Shown in pieces: positions 43,726 through 53,110 of a stretch of 64,000 nt of DNA. The stretch is taken from assembly GCF_015686655.1 (NCBI RefSeq), contig NZ_JADPMP010000009.1, positions 1 through 64,000 on the forward strand, given 5' to 3'. Each line of letters starts with the position of its first letter. The first letter of the stretch is position 1. The notes beneath the pieces were generated by a model. It was not told the origin of the DNA and did not search any database. It saw only the letters and a list, made by a program, of their open reading frames with translations. A program made the translations under genes and the position numbers. Source of the DNA: Pontibacter sp. FD36. Lineage in GTDB: Bacteria > Bacteroidota > Bacteroidia > Cytophagales > Hymenobacteraceae.

Positions 43726-44874
43726 ATGATCAACTACCCAGGCAGCAAACTTCCTGATGTCGGCACCAGTATTTTTGCTGTGATGTCGGCGCTGGCCAAT
43801 GAGCACGGAGCGATTAACCTGTCGCAGGGCTTCCCGGATTTTAACTGTCCCGACGAGCTGATTGCACTGGTGACCAAGTACATGCAGGAAGGTTACAACC
43901 AGTATGCCCCCATGCCTGGCATGCCGGCACTACGCCACAAGATCAGCGAAAAGACGGAGAAGGTATACGGTTATCGTCCAGACCCGGACCAGGAAGTGAC
44001 GGTTACTTCCGGCGCTACCGAGGCGCTGTTTGCGGCCATCACGGCTGTGGTAAAACCCGGCGACGAAGTGGTGGTACTGGAACCCTGCTACGACAGCTAT
44101 GCACCTGCCATCCGGTTGGCTGGCGGCATCCCAATCTATGTTCCGCTGGCTATACCTGACTTCAGCATTGACTGGGATCTGCTTAAGAAGAACATCTCGC
44201 GTCGTACCCGCATGATTATCATCAACACACCCCACAACCCGACGGGTGCTGTGATTCCGCGAGAGGACCTGGAAAAGCTGGCTAACCTGACTGATGGTAC
44301 CGATATTCTCGTTTTGAGTGACGAGGTATATGAGCACATGGTATTTGACGGGAAGGAGCATGTGAGCGCCCTGCAGATCGAGTCGCTGCGGCAACGGGCC
44401 TTCGTGATTTCCTCTTTCGGAAAAACCTACCATACTACTGGCTGGAAGATCGGCTATGTCGTAGCGCCACCGGCCCTTACGGCAGAGCTGTGCAAGATGC
44501 ATCAGTTCATCACGTTCTGCTCCGTTACGCCACTACAGCTGGCCATCGCCGACTACATGGACAACGAGGAGCACTACCGTACCCTCCCCGACTTCTACCA
44601 GGCCAAGCGCGACCTGTTCTGCGAACTGGTGAAGCCGTCTCGTTTTGAGCTTATACCTTCGGCAGGTACTTACTTCCAGCTGCTGAAGTATGATGCCATC
44701 TCACAGGAGCACGACCTGGACTTTGCCAAGCGCCTGACGCAGGAGATCGGTGTCGCCTCCGTACCCGTTTCAGCCTTCTACCACAACAAAACCGACCATC
44801 ACTACCTGCGCTTCTGCTTCGCTAAAAGTGAGGACACGCTCAGGCAAGCAGCGGAGAGGTTGGTGAAACTTTGA
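43726..44874 (+). CDS. Methionine/glutamine aminotransferase (YbdL/KAT-like, PLP enzyme)
   Basis: A 382-residue class I aminotransferase: substrate loop NLSQGFPDF near residue 31, NTPHNPTGA near 168, SDEVYEHMVF near 198, and PLP lysine Lys233 in SSFGKTYHTTGWK. It belongs to the methionine/kynurenine aminotransferase branch, which uses glutamine or methionine as amino donor. An omega-amidase gene lies 455 bases downstream on the same strand, the enzyme that hydrolyses the alpha-ketoglutaramate or ketosuccinamate made by such enzymes, which supports this role. Normal length. Confidence 0.9.
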   Translation: MINYPGSKLPDVGTSIFAVMSALANEHGAINLSQGFPDFNCPDELIALVTKYMQEGYNQYAPMPGMPALRHKISEKTEKVYGYRPDPDQEVTVTSGATEALFAAITAVVKPGDEVVVLEPCYDSYAPAIRLAGGIPIYVPLAIPDFSIDWDLLKKNISRRTRMIIINTPHNPTGAVIPREDLEKLANLTDGTDILVLSDEVYEHMVFDGKEHVSALQIESLRQRAFVISSFGKTYHTTGWKIGYVVAPPALTAELCKMHQFITFCSVTPLQLAIADYMDNEEHYRTLPDFYQAKRDLFCELVKPSRFELIPSAGTYFQLLKYDAISQEHDLDFAKRLTQEIGVASVPVSAFYHNKTDHHYLRFCFAKSEDTLRQAAERLVKL

Positions 44875-45329
44875 TGGTTAAATTGTTGATTGCTAGTTGT
44901 TGATTGTTGAAGGTTAAATTGTTGTTCGGCTAATGCAAGTACGCAGACACAGATAAAAGCCTTTTACAACACAACCACTGGCAGGTATAGCAAGACTAAC
45001 TCGCACGCTGGCTATGAAATAAGCAGCGGTGCCAAGTGCGCTTTGCGGCGCTCCACTGTTTGAGCGTTCAGCGAGTTTGGAGCGTCTTGATTTTTTTGCT
45101 TACTGGGGGTAGGGGCCCTCGATTTTTTCATCAAGGAAAAAAGTAAGGCCCGCCCGGCCAGGGCAAAAGCCAGCTATAAAACAATGTCAAGTTAAGAGGA
45201 GCAATAGCAGAAGCTACGTAGCAAGAGCTTATCTAACTTGTCCACAAGATTCTTTCAGAATGACAAAAGGGTTAGCTTGGAATAGAATGTTAATACAATC
45301 GTAAAAAGCTATTTTTAATACTCTCTATT
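44875..45329. other. Gene-free stretch with two repeat elements
   Basis: Bases 44876-44930 repeat the TTGATTG/AATTGTTG tract seen at 10575-10710. Bases 44990-45135 are the inverted copy of the element at 1-127. Nothing coding. A promoter for the omega-amidase gene should lie in the last 150 bases but no clear element was recognised. Confidence 0.6.
44990..45135 (-). repeat. Dispersed intergenic repeat, copy 2
   Basis: Matches bases 1-127 in reverse orientation. It differs by scattered bases and a 19-base insertion (GGGGGTAGGGGCCCTCGAT) inside the hairpin region. One GCTATACCTG copy (as CAGGTATAGC) touches its edge at 44982-44991. Confidence 0.75.
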
Positions 45330-46106
45330 ATGCAAGACCTTCGCGTTACCATCATCCAAACCAGCCTGCACTGGCAGGACGCTGCTGCAAACCGAGCCAT
45401 GTTCTCGGAAAAGCTTGCTGCTGTAGCACCCGCTACTGATCTGATCGTGCTCCCTGAGATGTTCACAACAGGATTCAGCATGGACGCAGCCGGATTGGCA
45501 GAAGAGGCAGAAGGTCCCACCCTGCAATGGATGAAAGAAGAAGCAGCTAGGTATAGCGCCGTGATCACGGGTAGTGTGATCGTGCGGGAGGGTGAGCAGT
45601 ATTTCAACCGCCTGTATTGGGTTCATCCTGACGGCACTTATCAGCACTACAATAAGCGCCACTTGTTCCGGATGGCGAAGGAGCACCATACCTATACCCC
45701 GGGACAAGAGAAGCTGCTGGTGGAATTGAAAGGCTGGAAAATTTGCCCCTTGGTGTGCTACGATCTACGCTTCCCGGTATGGAGCCGCAACGTAGGTAGC
45801 GAGTATGATTTGCTGCTCTACGTAGCTAACTGGCCTAAGCCACGAGCCAATGCCTGGAGCATTCTGTTACAGGCTCGTGCCGTCGAGAACCTGAGCTATG
45901 TGGTGGGTGTGAATAGGGTCGGAACGGACGGCAACGGGCACCCCTACTCCGGCGACTCAGCCGTCATCCACCCGAAAGGGTATAAACTACTTGAAACCAC
46001 AGAAGCAGAAGGTATACACACCATCACGCTCAACAAAAAAGAGCTGACGGATTTCCGGGAAGCTTTCCCGGCGCACCTTGATGCGGATGATTTCACGCTA
46101 AACTGA
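45330..46106 (+). CDS. Omega-amidase (nitrilase-superfamily, YafV/Nit2-like)
   Basis: A 258-residue carbon-nitrogen hydrolase. The catalytic triad is complete: Glu43 in LPEMFTTGFS, Lys109 in YNKRHLF, Cys143 in LVCYDLRFP. The length and MFTTGFSM are typical of YafV-like omega-amidases, which cleave alpha-ketoglutaramate and alpha-ketosuccinamate to ammonia and the keto acid. Together with the aminotransferase upstream it would form the glutaminase-II (transaminase plus omega-amidase) route, useful in methionine salvage. Its last nine bases overlap the convergent gene at 46098. Confidence 0.9.
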   Translation: MQDLRVTIIQTSLHWQDAAANRAMFSEKLAAVAPATDLIVLPEMFTTGFSMDAAGLAEEAEGPTLQWMKEEAARYSAVITGSVIVREGEQYFNRLYWVHPDGTYQHYNKRHLFRMAKEHHTYTPGQEKLLVELKGWKICPLVCYDLRFPVWSRNVGSEYDLLLYVANWPKPRANAWSILLQARAVENLSYVVGVNRVGTDGNGHPYSGDSAVIHPKGYKLLETTEAEGIHTITLNKKELTDFREAFPAHLDADDFTLN

Positions 46107-46475
46107 TCCTTCTAAAAACTGCCGCAGGTCTTCTTCGTCGGCTAACAAGGTATAGGCTATACCTTGTCGAGCCTGCAACATGCGCTGTAATCGAGGTTGC
46201 TCACCGACAAGCAGCAAGCGACGCTGCGGATGCGGCAAAAGCAGTTCTTCCAGTAAGGGCATCAGCCGGTTCAGGTCCCCTGCCCCACTCTTTACACACA
46301 CGACAGTTTCTGGATTTTCCTGCAGCAGGCGCACGGCGTACTGCTGCAAAGAGGCATCAGACAGGGCGTCTACATCAAAGACAGGTATAGCCGGGGCGTA
46401 CTGCCGCACCAACTGCAGGATGGGCTTGCTGAATGCGGTTTCCTCCGAAAGATCTACTAACAGAAAGGCCTGCAT
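46098..46475 (-). CDS. Small hypothetical protein coupled to a T9SS gene
   Basis: A 125-residue soluble protein starting MQAFLLVDLSEETAF, alternating beta and alpha (VFDVDALSDASLQQYAV, RRLLLVGEQPRLQR) like a flavodoxin- or Rossmann-like fold, though no family is certain. Its ATG overlaps the TGA of the T9SS gene upstream (TGATG), so translation is coupled. Its end overlaps the omega-amidase by nine bases in convergent orientation. It contains two CTATACCT copies as a perfect hairpin (46145-46167). Confidence 0.6.
   Translation of the reverse strand: MQAFLLVDLSEETAFSKPILQLVRQYAPAIPVFDVDALSDASLQQYAVRLLQENPETVVCVKSGAGDLNRLMPLLEELLLPHPQRRLLLVGEQPRLQRMLQARQGIAYTLLADEEDLRQFLEGSV
46145..46167. repeat. 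Perfect hairpin of two opposed iterated motifs
   Basis: ACAAGGTATAG and CTATACCTTGT are perfect arms around a single G, within the hypothetical gene. Each arm carries one CTATACCT copy. No T run follows, so it is not a simple terminator. Confidence 0.8.
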
Positions 46476-48706
46476 CAGTGTACTACCAGTCTGCGGGTTT
46501 CGTGGCGGCCGTCGCGGGAAGTGGCGCGCAGCAGGTATACGCCTGCTTTCAGATGGCCCAGCTTTAGGGTATGGCGGCGGTTGTAGCTATCGGCGGCATC
46601 GTATACCTTGCGCCCGATCATGTCGTGCAGCACCAGCGATACGGACTCATTCGCCTGTACCTGCACGGGCTCCTGCGCACCAGCCACCGGATTCGGGTAT
46701 ACCTTCAGTCCAAGGCCGCTGGTTTTATCATTTGGATTACCGTAGTTGCCGGCCGTTTGCTGCAACAGGTATAGCCCTCCTCCCTGCGTGCCAATGGCCA
46801 GGTATAGCTTGTAAGGCCCACCCAGTTCAGCCACAGCCAGTCCGAGTCCGCGACCAAAACGGGTAGCATGTGCTTCTCCTGTCAGCTCGTTTTCCAACAC
46901 CTCTGTGGTTTCGATAAAGTCACCATTCAGATGGTCCAGAAAATCATTGTAAATACGCAGGGCCCCACTGTCATCCACGGTGAGCAGATCGAGCTTGGCG
47001 TTGCCGTCTATGTCCACCACAACCGGTGCCAGGTTGCGGCGGTAAAAGTCAAATTTAATTCCGCCGATGCTTTGCTTCTCCAGCACGAAACTGTTGCCAG
47101 AAGAGCGGTAATAGTCCAGCGTACCTGTGGCTTTTCCAACCAGCATGTCTACGCGCTGGCCATCTACCTGAAATAAGTGAGGAGTATCGCCATCAGCCAG
47201 CGTATACAGCGGAAGCAGGCGGGACGTATTGAAAGCGACAGGTTGCCCGGCTTTCGCATCGTTTATGAAGTACGCTAGTTGCGTTGTGCTTCCTCCATGA
47301 TGTCCTGTCCCATGCTCCTTGTAAGTTAAAACAAGATCCGGCACCTGGTCCTGGTTAATATCGAAGAATGATGGCTTCAGTGAGAGTATGTTCTTATTGG
47401 AGAGGGCCAGGTAATCGTCTGTGACAAGCGTGAAGGCGGGCTCAGTTAAAGTACCGGTGTTGCGATAGAGGCTGAGCGTTGCCACGAAGCGGCCATTACG
47501 ATCCGACCGTCCGTTGCCGACTACCAGGTCAAGCAGGCCGTCGCCATCTATATCCGCAAAGGCAGGGTAGGCATTTTCGCCCAAGTCGATCATCTGACTT
47601 TGCAGAAAGTTATCCTGCGTAAACTCAAAGTTCGGCTGACTTGTGGTGCCTGTGTTGCGGTAAAGCCAGGAGGAGCGTTGCAGCTCCAGGTTCCCCATGT
47701 TCTCGTTGCTGTTTGTGGCTACGAGCAGGTCAGGTATACCGTCAAATGTCACATCTTCGTAGTAAGCCGCCGGGAACAGATTAAAACTGGCTGGCTTTGG
47801 GCCGACGGGGAATGCAGGTTCAAAGCTTTCCATGCGGGCCAGTGTGCTGGTCCCTTTGTTTTCCATCATCACCAGGTCCTGACACTCCACGCTTCCCATC
47901 ATCAGGTCTTTCGCGCCATCACCATTCAGATCTATAGCCAGCAGCGCCGAGCCGTCGTGGCCGGAGTGCAGCGGTGTGGCCATACGGCACTGTATCCCGA
48001 ACCCAAAATTATTGCAGCCATGGCACTCGGTGATCTGCCCCCACCAATCGGAGCCGAGCGCAAACTCCAGCGTACCACAGGGCTTGCCTTCTTCCACCTG
48101 CATATTCTGGTAGTACTCCAAGGTATAGCCCCCCGAAAACTCCGACAGCAGGATATCCAGATCACCGTCGCCGTCCATGTCCACGATGGCAGGTATATCA
48201 GAGATATTCATTTGCATGTTGATGGTGTTCACGCCATTGCGGCTCCGGTAAAAGAGAGCATCCTGTGCCAGCACAAAAGTCGGGTACTTGTTGCTGCTTG
48301 CCTCCTGCCGGTATACCCGTATACCCAGGGGTGTGCTTGTGAAAATGTCTTTCAGGCCATCGCAGTTGTAATCGCGCAGCAGCACCCAGTTTTCCAATTC
48401 GGCCGGAAACATGACTTCATACTCGGGCGCATACTGATAGCGCCACTGACCTCCCTGCTGCACCGCCAGGTAGGTATAGACCTTGCGCAACATGCGGTCG
48501 AAGACAAACAGGTCGTCGCGGCCGTCTTTGTTCAGGTCGATGGTCGAGAATTGCGGGGTGTTGAGCCCACCACCCCAGGGATTTTGCAGCTGGGCACCAT
48601 TAGCCGTAACCGGGATATCACTGCGTTGGCTGAAACGCAAAGGCTCCTGAGCTGATACGGCAGGCACCAGCAGGAAGAAAAAGAGAAGGAACAACAGGTA
48701 GCGCAT
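46475..48706 (-). CDS. FG-GAP/VCBS-repeat protein with T9SS sorting domain
   Basis: A 743-residue secreted protein starting at ATG 48706 (MRYLLFLLFFFLLVPAVSAQ signal peptide); the frame from 48805 is rejected. It contains at least eight calcium-site repeats of the FG-GAP kind (DLNKDGRDDLFVF, DMDGDGDLDILL, DIDGDGLLDLVV and others), predicting a beta-propeller. The last 75 residues form a type A T9SS sorting domain (LKVYPNPV ... HLKAGVYLLRATS). It should be exported through type IX secretion and sit on the cell surface. The gene ends by overlapping the start codon of the small protein at 46475. Confidence 0.9.
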   Translation of the reverse strand: MRYLLFLLFFFLLVPAVSAQEPLRFSQRSDIPVTANGAQLQNPWGGGLNTPQFSTIDLNKDGRDDLFVFDRMLRKVYTYLAVQQGGQWRYQYAPEYEVMFPAELENWVLLRDYNCDGLKDIFTSTPLGIRVYRQEASSNKYPTFVLAQDALFYRSRNGVNTINMQMNISDIPAIVDMDGDGDLDILLSEFSGGYTLEYYQNMQVEEGKPCGTLEFALGSDWWGQITECHGCNNFGFGIQCRMATPLHSGHDGSALLAIDLNGDGAKDLMMGSVECQDLVMMENKGTSTLARMESFEPAFPVGPKPASFNLFPAAYYEDVTFDGIPDLLVATNSNENMGNLELQRSSWLYRNTGTTSQPNFEFTQDNFLQSQMIDLGENAYPAFADIDGDGLLDLVVGNGRSDRNGRFVATLSLYRNTGTLTEPAFTLVTDDYLALSNKNILSLKPSFFDINQDQVPDLVLTYKEHGTGHHGGSTTQLAYFINDAKAGQPVAFNTSRLLPLYTLADGDTPHLFQVDGQRVDMLVGKATGTLDYYRSSGNSFVLEKQSIGGIKFDFYRRNLAPVVVDIDGNAKLDLLTVDDSGALRIYNDFLDHLNGDFIETTEVLENELTGEAHATRFGRGLGLAVAELGGPYKLYLAIGTQGGGLYLLQQTAGNYGNPNDKTSGLGLKVYPNPVAGAQEPVQVQANESVSLVLHDMIGRKVYDAADSYNRRHTLKLGHLKAGVYLLRATSRDGRHETRRLVVH

Positions 48707-48829
48707 AGACAGTTTGTTAGGCAATTGGGCTGTTGCTTTTGCCGTTTTGGGTGTATATTGCCATGACAGTGGCGGACCATACCTCTTTACGGGCAGCTGC
48801 CTCAATCATAGACTAAAAATACGCATTTC

Positions 48830-50116
48830 ATGCCGAACAGCATCGATTTTCTTTACCAAAAAAACCTCGAGTGCCGCCACGTGAGCACCGACTCCCGCGC
48901 CCCGCAGGACCAAAGCCTGTTCTTCGCCCTGAACGGACCTAACTTTAAAGGTGCCAAGTTTGCGCAAGGCGCATTGGACAAAGGTGCCAAATACGCGGTA
49001 GTTGACGACCCTGCCCTGGCGTCTGATAATGTGTTTGTGGTGGAAGACACGCTGCAGGCACTGCAGGACCTGGCTCGCCACCACCGCAAGCAACTGAGCA
49101 TACCGGTGATCGGCATCACGGGCAGCAACGGCAAAACCACCACTAAGGAACTGATCTATGCGGTGCTGAGCCAGAAATTCAACACGCTCTATACCCAGGG
49201 TAACCTCAACAACCACATCGGGGTGCCACTTACATTGCTCCGCATCAAGCCGGAGCACGAAATGGCCATCATCGAGATGGGCGCCAACCACATCGGCGAG
49301 ATTGCCCTGCTCAGCAGCATCGCTCAGCCTACACACGGTATGATCACCAACATCGGCAAGGCGCACCTGGAAGGCTTTGGCAGTTTGGAGGGCGTGGCCC
49401 GTGGCAAGAGTGAGCTTTACGTGCACCTGCTCGAGCATGGCGGCACTGTGTTCGTGAACACCGGCAACGAGCACCTCATGCGCATGAGCCGCCGCATTGA
49501 AGACAAAGTAACCTACCCTGCATCTGGCGACTTTTACCACAGCGAATTGCTGGAGGCCTCGCCTTATGTAGTGTACAAAGACGAAGCGGGTCATGTGGTG
49601 CATACCCAACTGGTGGGCAGCTACAATTACGAGAACATGGCCGCAGCAGCCTGCATTGGCAAGTACTTTGGTGTGCCGCTGGAGAAAGCCAATGCCGCCA
49701 TCGCAAACTATAGCCCCGTGAACAACCGCTCGCAGGTGATGCAGAAAGGCTCCAACACCCTGATTCTGGATGCTTACAACGCCAACCCAACCTCCATGGC
49801 GGCGGCTATCCGCAACTTCGGTGGCATGAACGCGCCGCGCAAGGTGGTTATCGTGGGTGATATGCTGGAAATGGGTGCCGAAAGCGCCGCAGAGCACAAA
49901 GCCATCGGTGAGATCATCGCGGAACAGAACTTTGAAACCGTGCTGCTATGTGGGCCGGAGATGAAACACGCTGCCGAAACTGACAGCCGTTTCCACTACT
50001 TCGCTACAAAGCCTGAATTGCAAAATTGGCTGGAGGCTAATCGGGTTTCGGAAAGTTACGTGCTGGTGAAGGGTTCAAGAGGTATGGGACTGGAGACGCT
50101 GGTGGAGGTGCTGTAG
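48830..50116 (+). CDS. murF: UDP-N-acetylmuramoyl-tripeptide--D-Ala-D-Ala ligase (MurF)
   Basis: A 428-residue Mur ligase that adds D-Ala-D-Ala to the UDP-MurNAc tripeptide, the last cytoplasmic step of peptidoglycan precursor synthesis. The ATP loop GITGSNGKTTTK is near residue 103; the central-domain signature NNHIGVPLTLL near 126, IEMGANHIGEI and DAYNANPTSM near 312 follow, and the start (PNSIDFLYQKN, then STDSRAP) is the UDP-binding end. Normal length. No other mur gene is adjacent, so it is outside the dcw cluster. It has no copy of the CTATACCT motif, notably. Confidence 0.97.
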   Translation: MPNSIDFLYQKNLECRHVSTDSRAPQDQSLFFALNGPNFKGAKFAQGALDKGAKYAVVDDPALASDNVFVVEDTLQALQDLARHHRKQLSIPVIGITGSNGKTTTKELIYAVLSQKFNTLYTQGNLNNHIGVPLTLLRIKPEHEMAIIEMGANHIGEIALLSSIAQPTHGMITNIGKAHLEGFGSLEGVARGKSELYVHLLEHGGTVFVNTGNEHLMRMSRRIEDKVTYPASGDFYHSELLEASPYVVYKDEAGHVVHTQLVGSYNYENMAAAACIGKYFGVPLEKANAAIANYSPVNNRSQVMQKGSNTLILDAYNANPTSMAAAIRNFGGMNAPRKVVIVGDMLEMGAESAAEHKAIGEIIAEQNFETVLLCGPEMKHAAETDSRFHYFATKPELQNWLEANRVSESYVLVKGSRGMGLETLVEVL

Positions 50117-50150
50117 AGTTGGAGATGGGTATTTATTTAGTACAGCAGTT

Positions 50151-50187
50151 AGCGCCTGGTAGACCCGTTTTACCAGGCGCTTTTTTA
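50151..50187 (+). terminator. Terminator after murF
   Basis: Perfect arms AGCGCCTGGTA and TACCAGGCGCT followed by a T run, 35 bases after the stop codon. Confidence 0.92.
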
Positions 50188-50418
50188 ATTATTGTCTTCT
50201 TTTGAATTCAAGCCTTCCACTCTGTTACAAATACGACTTAAACACGCATTATAACAATTATAAAACGCCTCGATTACGGCTTGAATTACTATACTTGCAT
50301 ATAAATTATAATTTATATAAATAACATCCAAGTTACCTTTAAGGGCAAACTTTCCTTTATTAGACACATAACTATATCTATTATTATATATAATTATTTA
50401 TTTTAACTCCTGCCTTTT
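50188..50418. other. A+T-rich gene-free stretch
   Basis: Nothing coding is visible. Strongly A+T-rich (repeated ATAATTTATATAAATAA and TATTATATATAATTATTT), which differs from the rest of the window and may hold promoters for the surface-protein pair downstream or mark transferred DNA. Confidence 0.5.
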
Positions 50419-51129
50419 ATGAAATTCAAGTATCCTCTAATTGCCTTTCTACTCTTCGTCTGCCAGTTTGCGTCTGCTCAATCGCAGGATTCCACAACAT
50501 TCTATCGTCACCACATCGGCATCAATACACGTGTAATTATTGACAAAATCGTTGACCCGGCCAGCCGCATGCCCCTGCAGCTTATGTACAAGTACCAACT
50601 TTCCCGAACCGGGGCCATCCGGATCGGGCTGGAGGGGACATATGCCAAGTCCGACTCTACTCAGTCTTATACAAATCGTCGCGACGAGATTACCGATTAC
50701 CTTTTAGGTGGAAGTGTTGGCCACGAATGGCAGAAGCCTCTATCCAAAATTTTTATGCTGTATTACGGAGCAGATGCCTTTTACAATCAGAAAGGAAGGA
50801 ATATAGAGATGTGGGATGAGTTTAGTGAACCGGATCCATATGGTGTAGTAGAGAAACATTTAAAAGATCTTCTTACTACCACCTCTTACGGGATAAGGCC
50901 GTTTATTGGCTTGCGCGCTAATGTTGGCACCAGACTTTATTTATCGACAGAAACAGCTTTCCACTTAAGCAAAGTAAAAAGCTCGCAAGATCTCGTACTC
51001 TCCCTCAAAACATACTCCCCAGAATACGATAGTTTCGGCAACCCCAAGACCTATATTGACTACACTATTAACAAACTTGTTTTTTCCTACATCCCAATAA
51101 CGTTTGTAAATCTTAACTGGATTTTCTAA
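50419..51129 (+). CDS. Outer-membrane beta-barrel-like protein
   Basis: A 236-residue exported protein with a signal peptide ending QFASAQS near residue 22. The mature part shows alternating strands with aromatic ends (MLYYGADAFYNQKGRN, RLYLSTETAFHLSK) and ends FVNLNWIF with terminal Phe. It resembles small outer-membrane beta-barrels; family not certain. It lies 28 bases before the T9SS surface-protein gene and probably shares its transcript. Base use is A+T-richer than average. Confidence 0.78.
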   Translation: MKFKYPLIAFLLFVCQFASAQSQDSTTFYRHHIGINTRVIIDKIVDPASRMPLQLMYKYQLSRTGAIRIGLEGTYAKSDSTQSYTNRRDEITDYLLGGSVGHEWQKPLSKIFMLYYGADAFYNQKGRNIEMWDEFSEPDPYGVVEKHLKDLLTTTSYGIRPFIGLRANVGTRLYLSTETAFHLSKVKSSQDLVLSLKTYSPEYDSFGNPKTYIDYTINKLVFSYIPITFVNLNWIF

Positions 51130-51157
51130 AACTTAATAAATCAAATAAAACAAACTT

Positions 51158-52981
51158 ATGAAGAAGCTATACTTCTTACTACTATTCTTAGTAGTTCCAT
51201 TTTTATTAGCTGCATAAACAGCTTTAACGCCTGATGGCAGAGTTCCTCAATGTCCTGGAAATAGAATTGCTTATACAGCTTTTCCAGCAGGTGGTTCTGC
51301 TTCTGCCAATTATGCAGGCTGCTCTTTTAAATGGTCCATTACAAACGGCAAATTTTACTTTACTAACAGCAGTGATGATTATACTACATCCAACAGTTCT
51401 GTAGAAGTAATCTGGAACGATGTAACAAATAAAGGAGAATTAAAAGTAACGATCACGTCCTGTAACAACAAATCTAATGATGGCACGCCAACTACAGGTG
51501 GCGTCATAATAAAATCCATAAACAGCGTTAACCCCTCACAAGTTAAGGTAAACAACGTAGCAAAATCAAGCCACAGCATAGACTGGTGCAGCACAGCCCC
51601 TATAACACTTGCCATAGACAGAATTGCAATTCCCAACACCCCAAGCAGCTCTAATCCTTTCTTTTCCTCTACTTTATATGTAGACATGTATGAATGGACA
51701 CTACCGACGGGGTGGCGCACTAATGACAATAAGACGGGTACCTTTACCACTTCTTCCTACTCCATTTCTGTTATACCTGCAGCAGGGTCCGGAGGCCAGG
51801 TAAAGGTGAGAGGCCTGAATCAGGAATGTAGCATATACAGTTCGCCGCGTGTAAACTTCTACAGCAATTACAGCACACTCACTGTTACGCGCGAACCTCA
51901 GGTAGGCGCAATCATTGCCTCCAAAACCAATTTGCACTGCGGCGACAGAGACCCTGTTAATCTCTCGGTTCCGACTGTGACGGGGGCGACATCCTACACC
52001 TGGTCGCTACCGCAGGGCTGGACGATTTCGGGATCTGCTTCCGGCAACTCTATCTCAGCCATACCAAGCGGCACGAATGGCGGGCAGGTATCGGTAGCCG
52101 CTAACATTACCTGCACCACCCCAACCAAGGCGGTCAACTCAAAACCTATCACCATCAACTACAACAGCAACCTGCCCGCGCTGACGTTCAGCAACGCCCC
52201 TTACGATATAGGCAATACTGCGTCTTCTTATAGCATAACCCCAGTGGCTGGTGCTTCCGGCTATACCTGGGAGGCAAGCCCCAACATCTTAATCAATGGA
52301 CAACTCTCGCCGCTACAAAGCACGTCAACGGCAGTAGCAATCACTCAAAGGCCCGGCCATAGCGGTGCAGGCTGGGTGAAGGTAACGGCCAATAGTGCGC
52401 TGTGCAGTAGTAGTTCAGTTACCAAAAATGTTTGGGTAGGCCAACCAGAAATTTTATACTTCAGCTATTTTGGCAGTGCCAAATACCCTACCTGCCCCTA
52501 CGAACAACACACTTTTGCTCCTGTTTACAGTAACGGATATCAGGGGCAGCCAACGCGCTACCGTTGGACAGTTGGTAATGTGAGCAGCCATGGCGACTTA
52601 ACAGGTTCGACACTTACTGTAACGGCAGCAGGGTTTAACTTTAGCTCCCGCATGTCAATCGGCTTAGAGGTTGAAACTCCTCTCGGTTGGACACAGCAGT
52701 TTGTGATGCTCTACGAGATCCGCGACTGCGACAATGGTGCAGAGCCTATGTTTAGCCCGAATCCAGTTACAGAAGACGAGTTCACCCTAGAACTTTCTGG
52801 CAGTTCTGACGAGAGCTACAGCTATACCTTATATGACTTGCAGGGAAACCAGCGCCTTTCCGGCAAAGCCAAGGGCAAGAAGGCAAAGGTGAGCACCAAG
52901 GACATACCGGCTGGCACGTACATGCTCCGGGTGGAGCATAACGGCAAATCCACGACCAAAAGAATGATAATAGAGAAGTAA
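51158..52981 (+). pseudogene. T9SS surface protein with internal stop at codon 20
   Basis: ATG 51158 starts MKKLYFLLLFLVVPFLLAA, a full signal peptide, but codon 20 is TAA (51215-51217). The same frame then stays open for 587 more codons: TALTPDGRVPQC and on through PKD/Ig-like repeats (YEWTLPTGW, SYTWSLPQGW, GYTWEASP) to a type A T9SS sorting tail (MFSPNPVTEDEF ... IPAGTYMLRVEHN). Bacteroidota signal peptides usually end with Ala-Gln, and Gln is CAA, so TAA is one C-to-T change from CAA. Without readthrough only a late internal start such as ATG 51686 could be used, giving an unexported fragment. Real nonsense, sequence error or recoding are possible. Confidence 0.82.
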
Positions 52982-52996
52982 CCAACCCGGTTGAAC

Positions 52997-53038
52997 AAAC
53001 AAGGCCCGCAATTGACTGCAATCGCGGGCCTTGTTGTT
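52997..53038 (+). terminator. Terminator after the T9SS surface-protein gene
   Basis: Arms ACAAGGCCCGC and GCGGGCCTTGT around a loop of about 14 bases, just past the stop codon; the right side continues into TTGTTTC. Confidence 0.85.
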
Positions 53039-53110
53039 TCTAAATACAGACGCGTCATCAACCTAAATTTCAGACGAAATACCCCTATCTTAATTCTTTT
53101 GCCCAGGCAC

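Noticed and set aside
47600..48655. 351-residue plus-strand frame
   Set aside because: Antisense to the FG-GAP repeats of the T9SS protein; Val/His/Gln-rich shadow composition.
48806..49897. 363-residue minus-strand frame
   Set aside because: Antisense to murF, which is certain by motifs.
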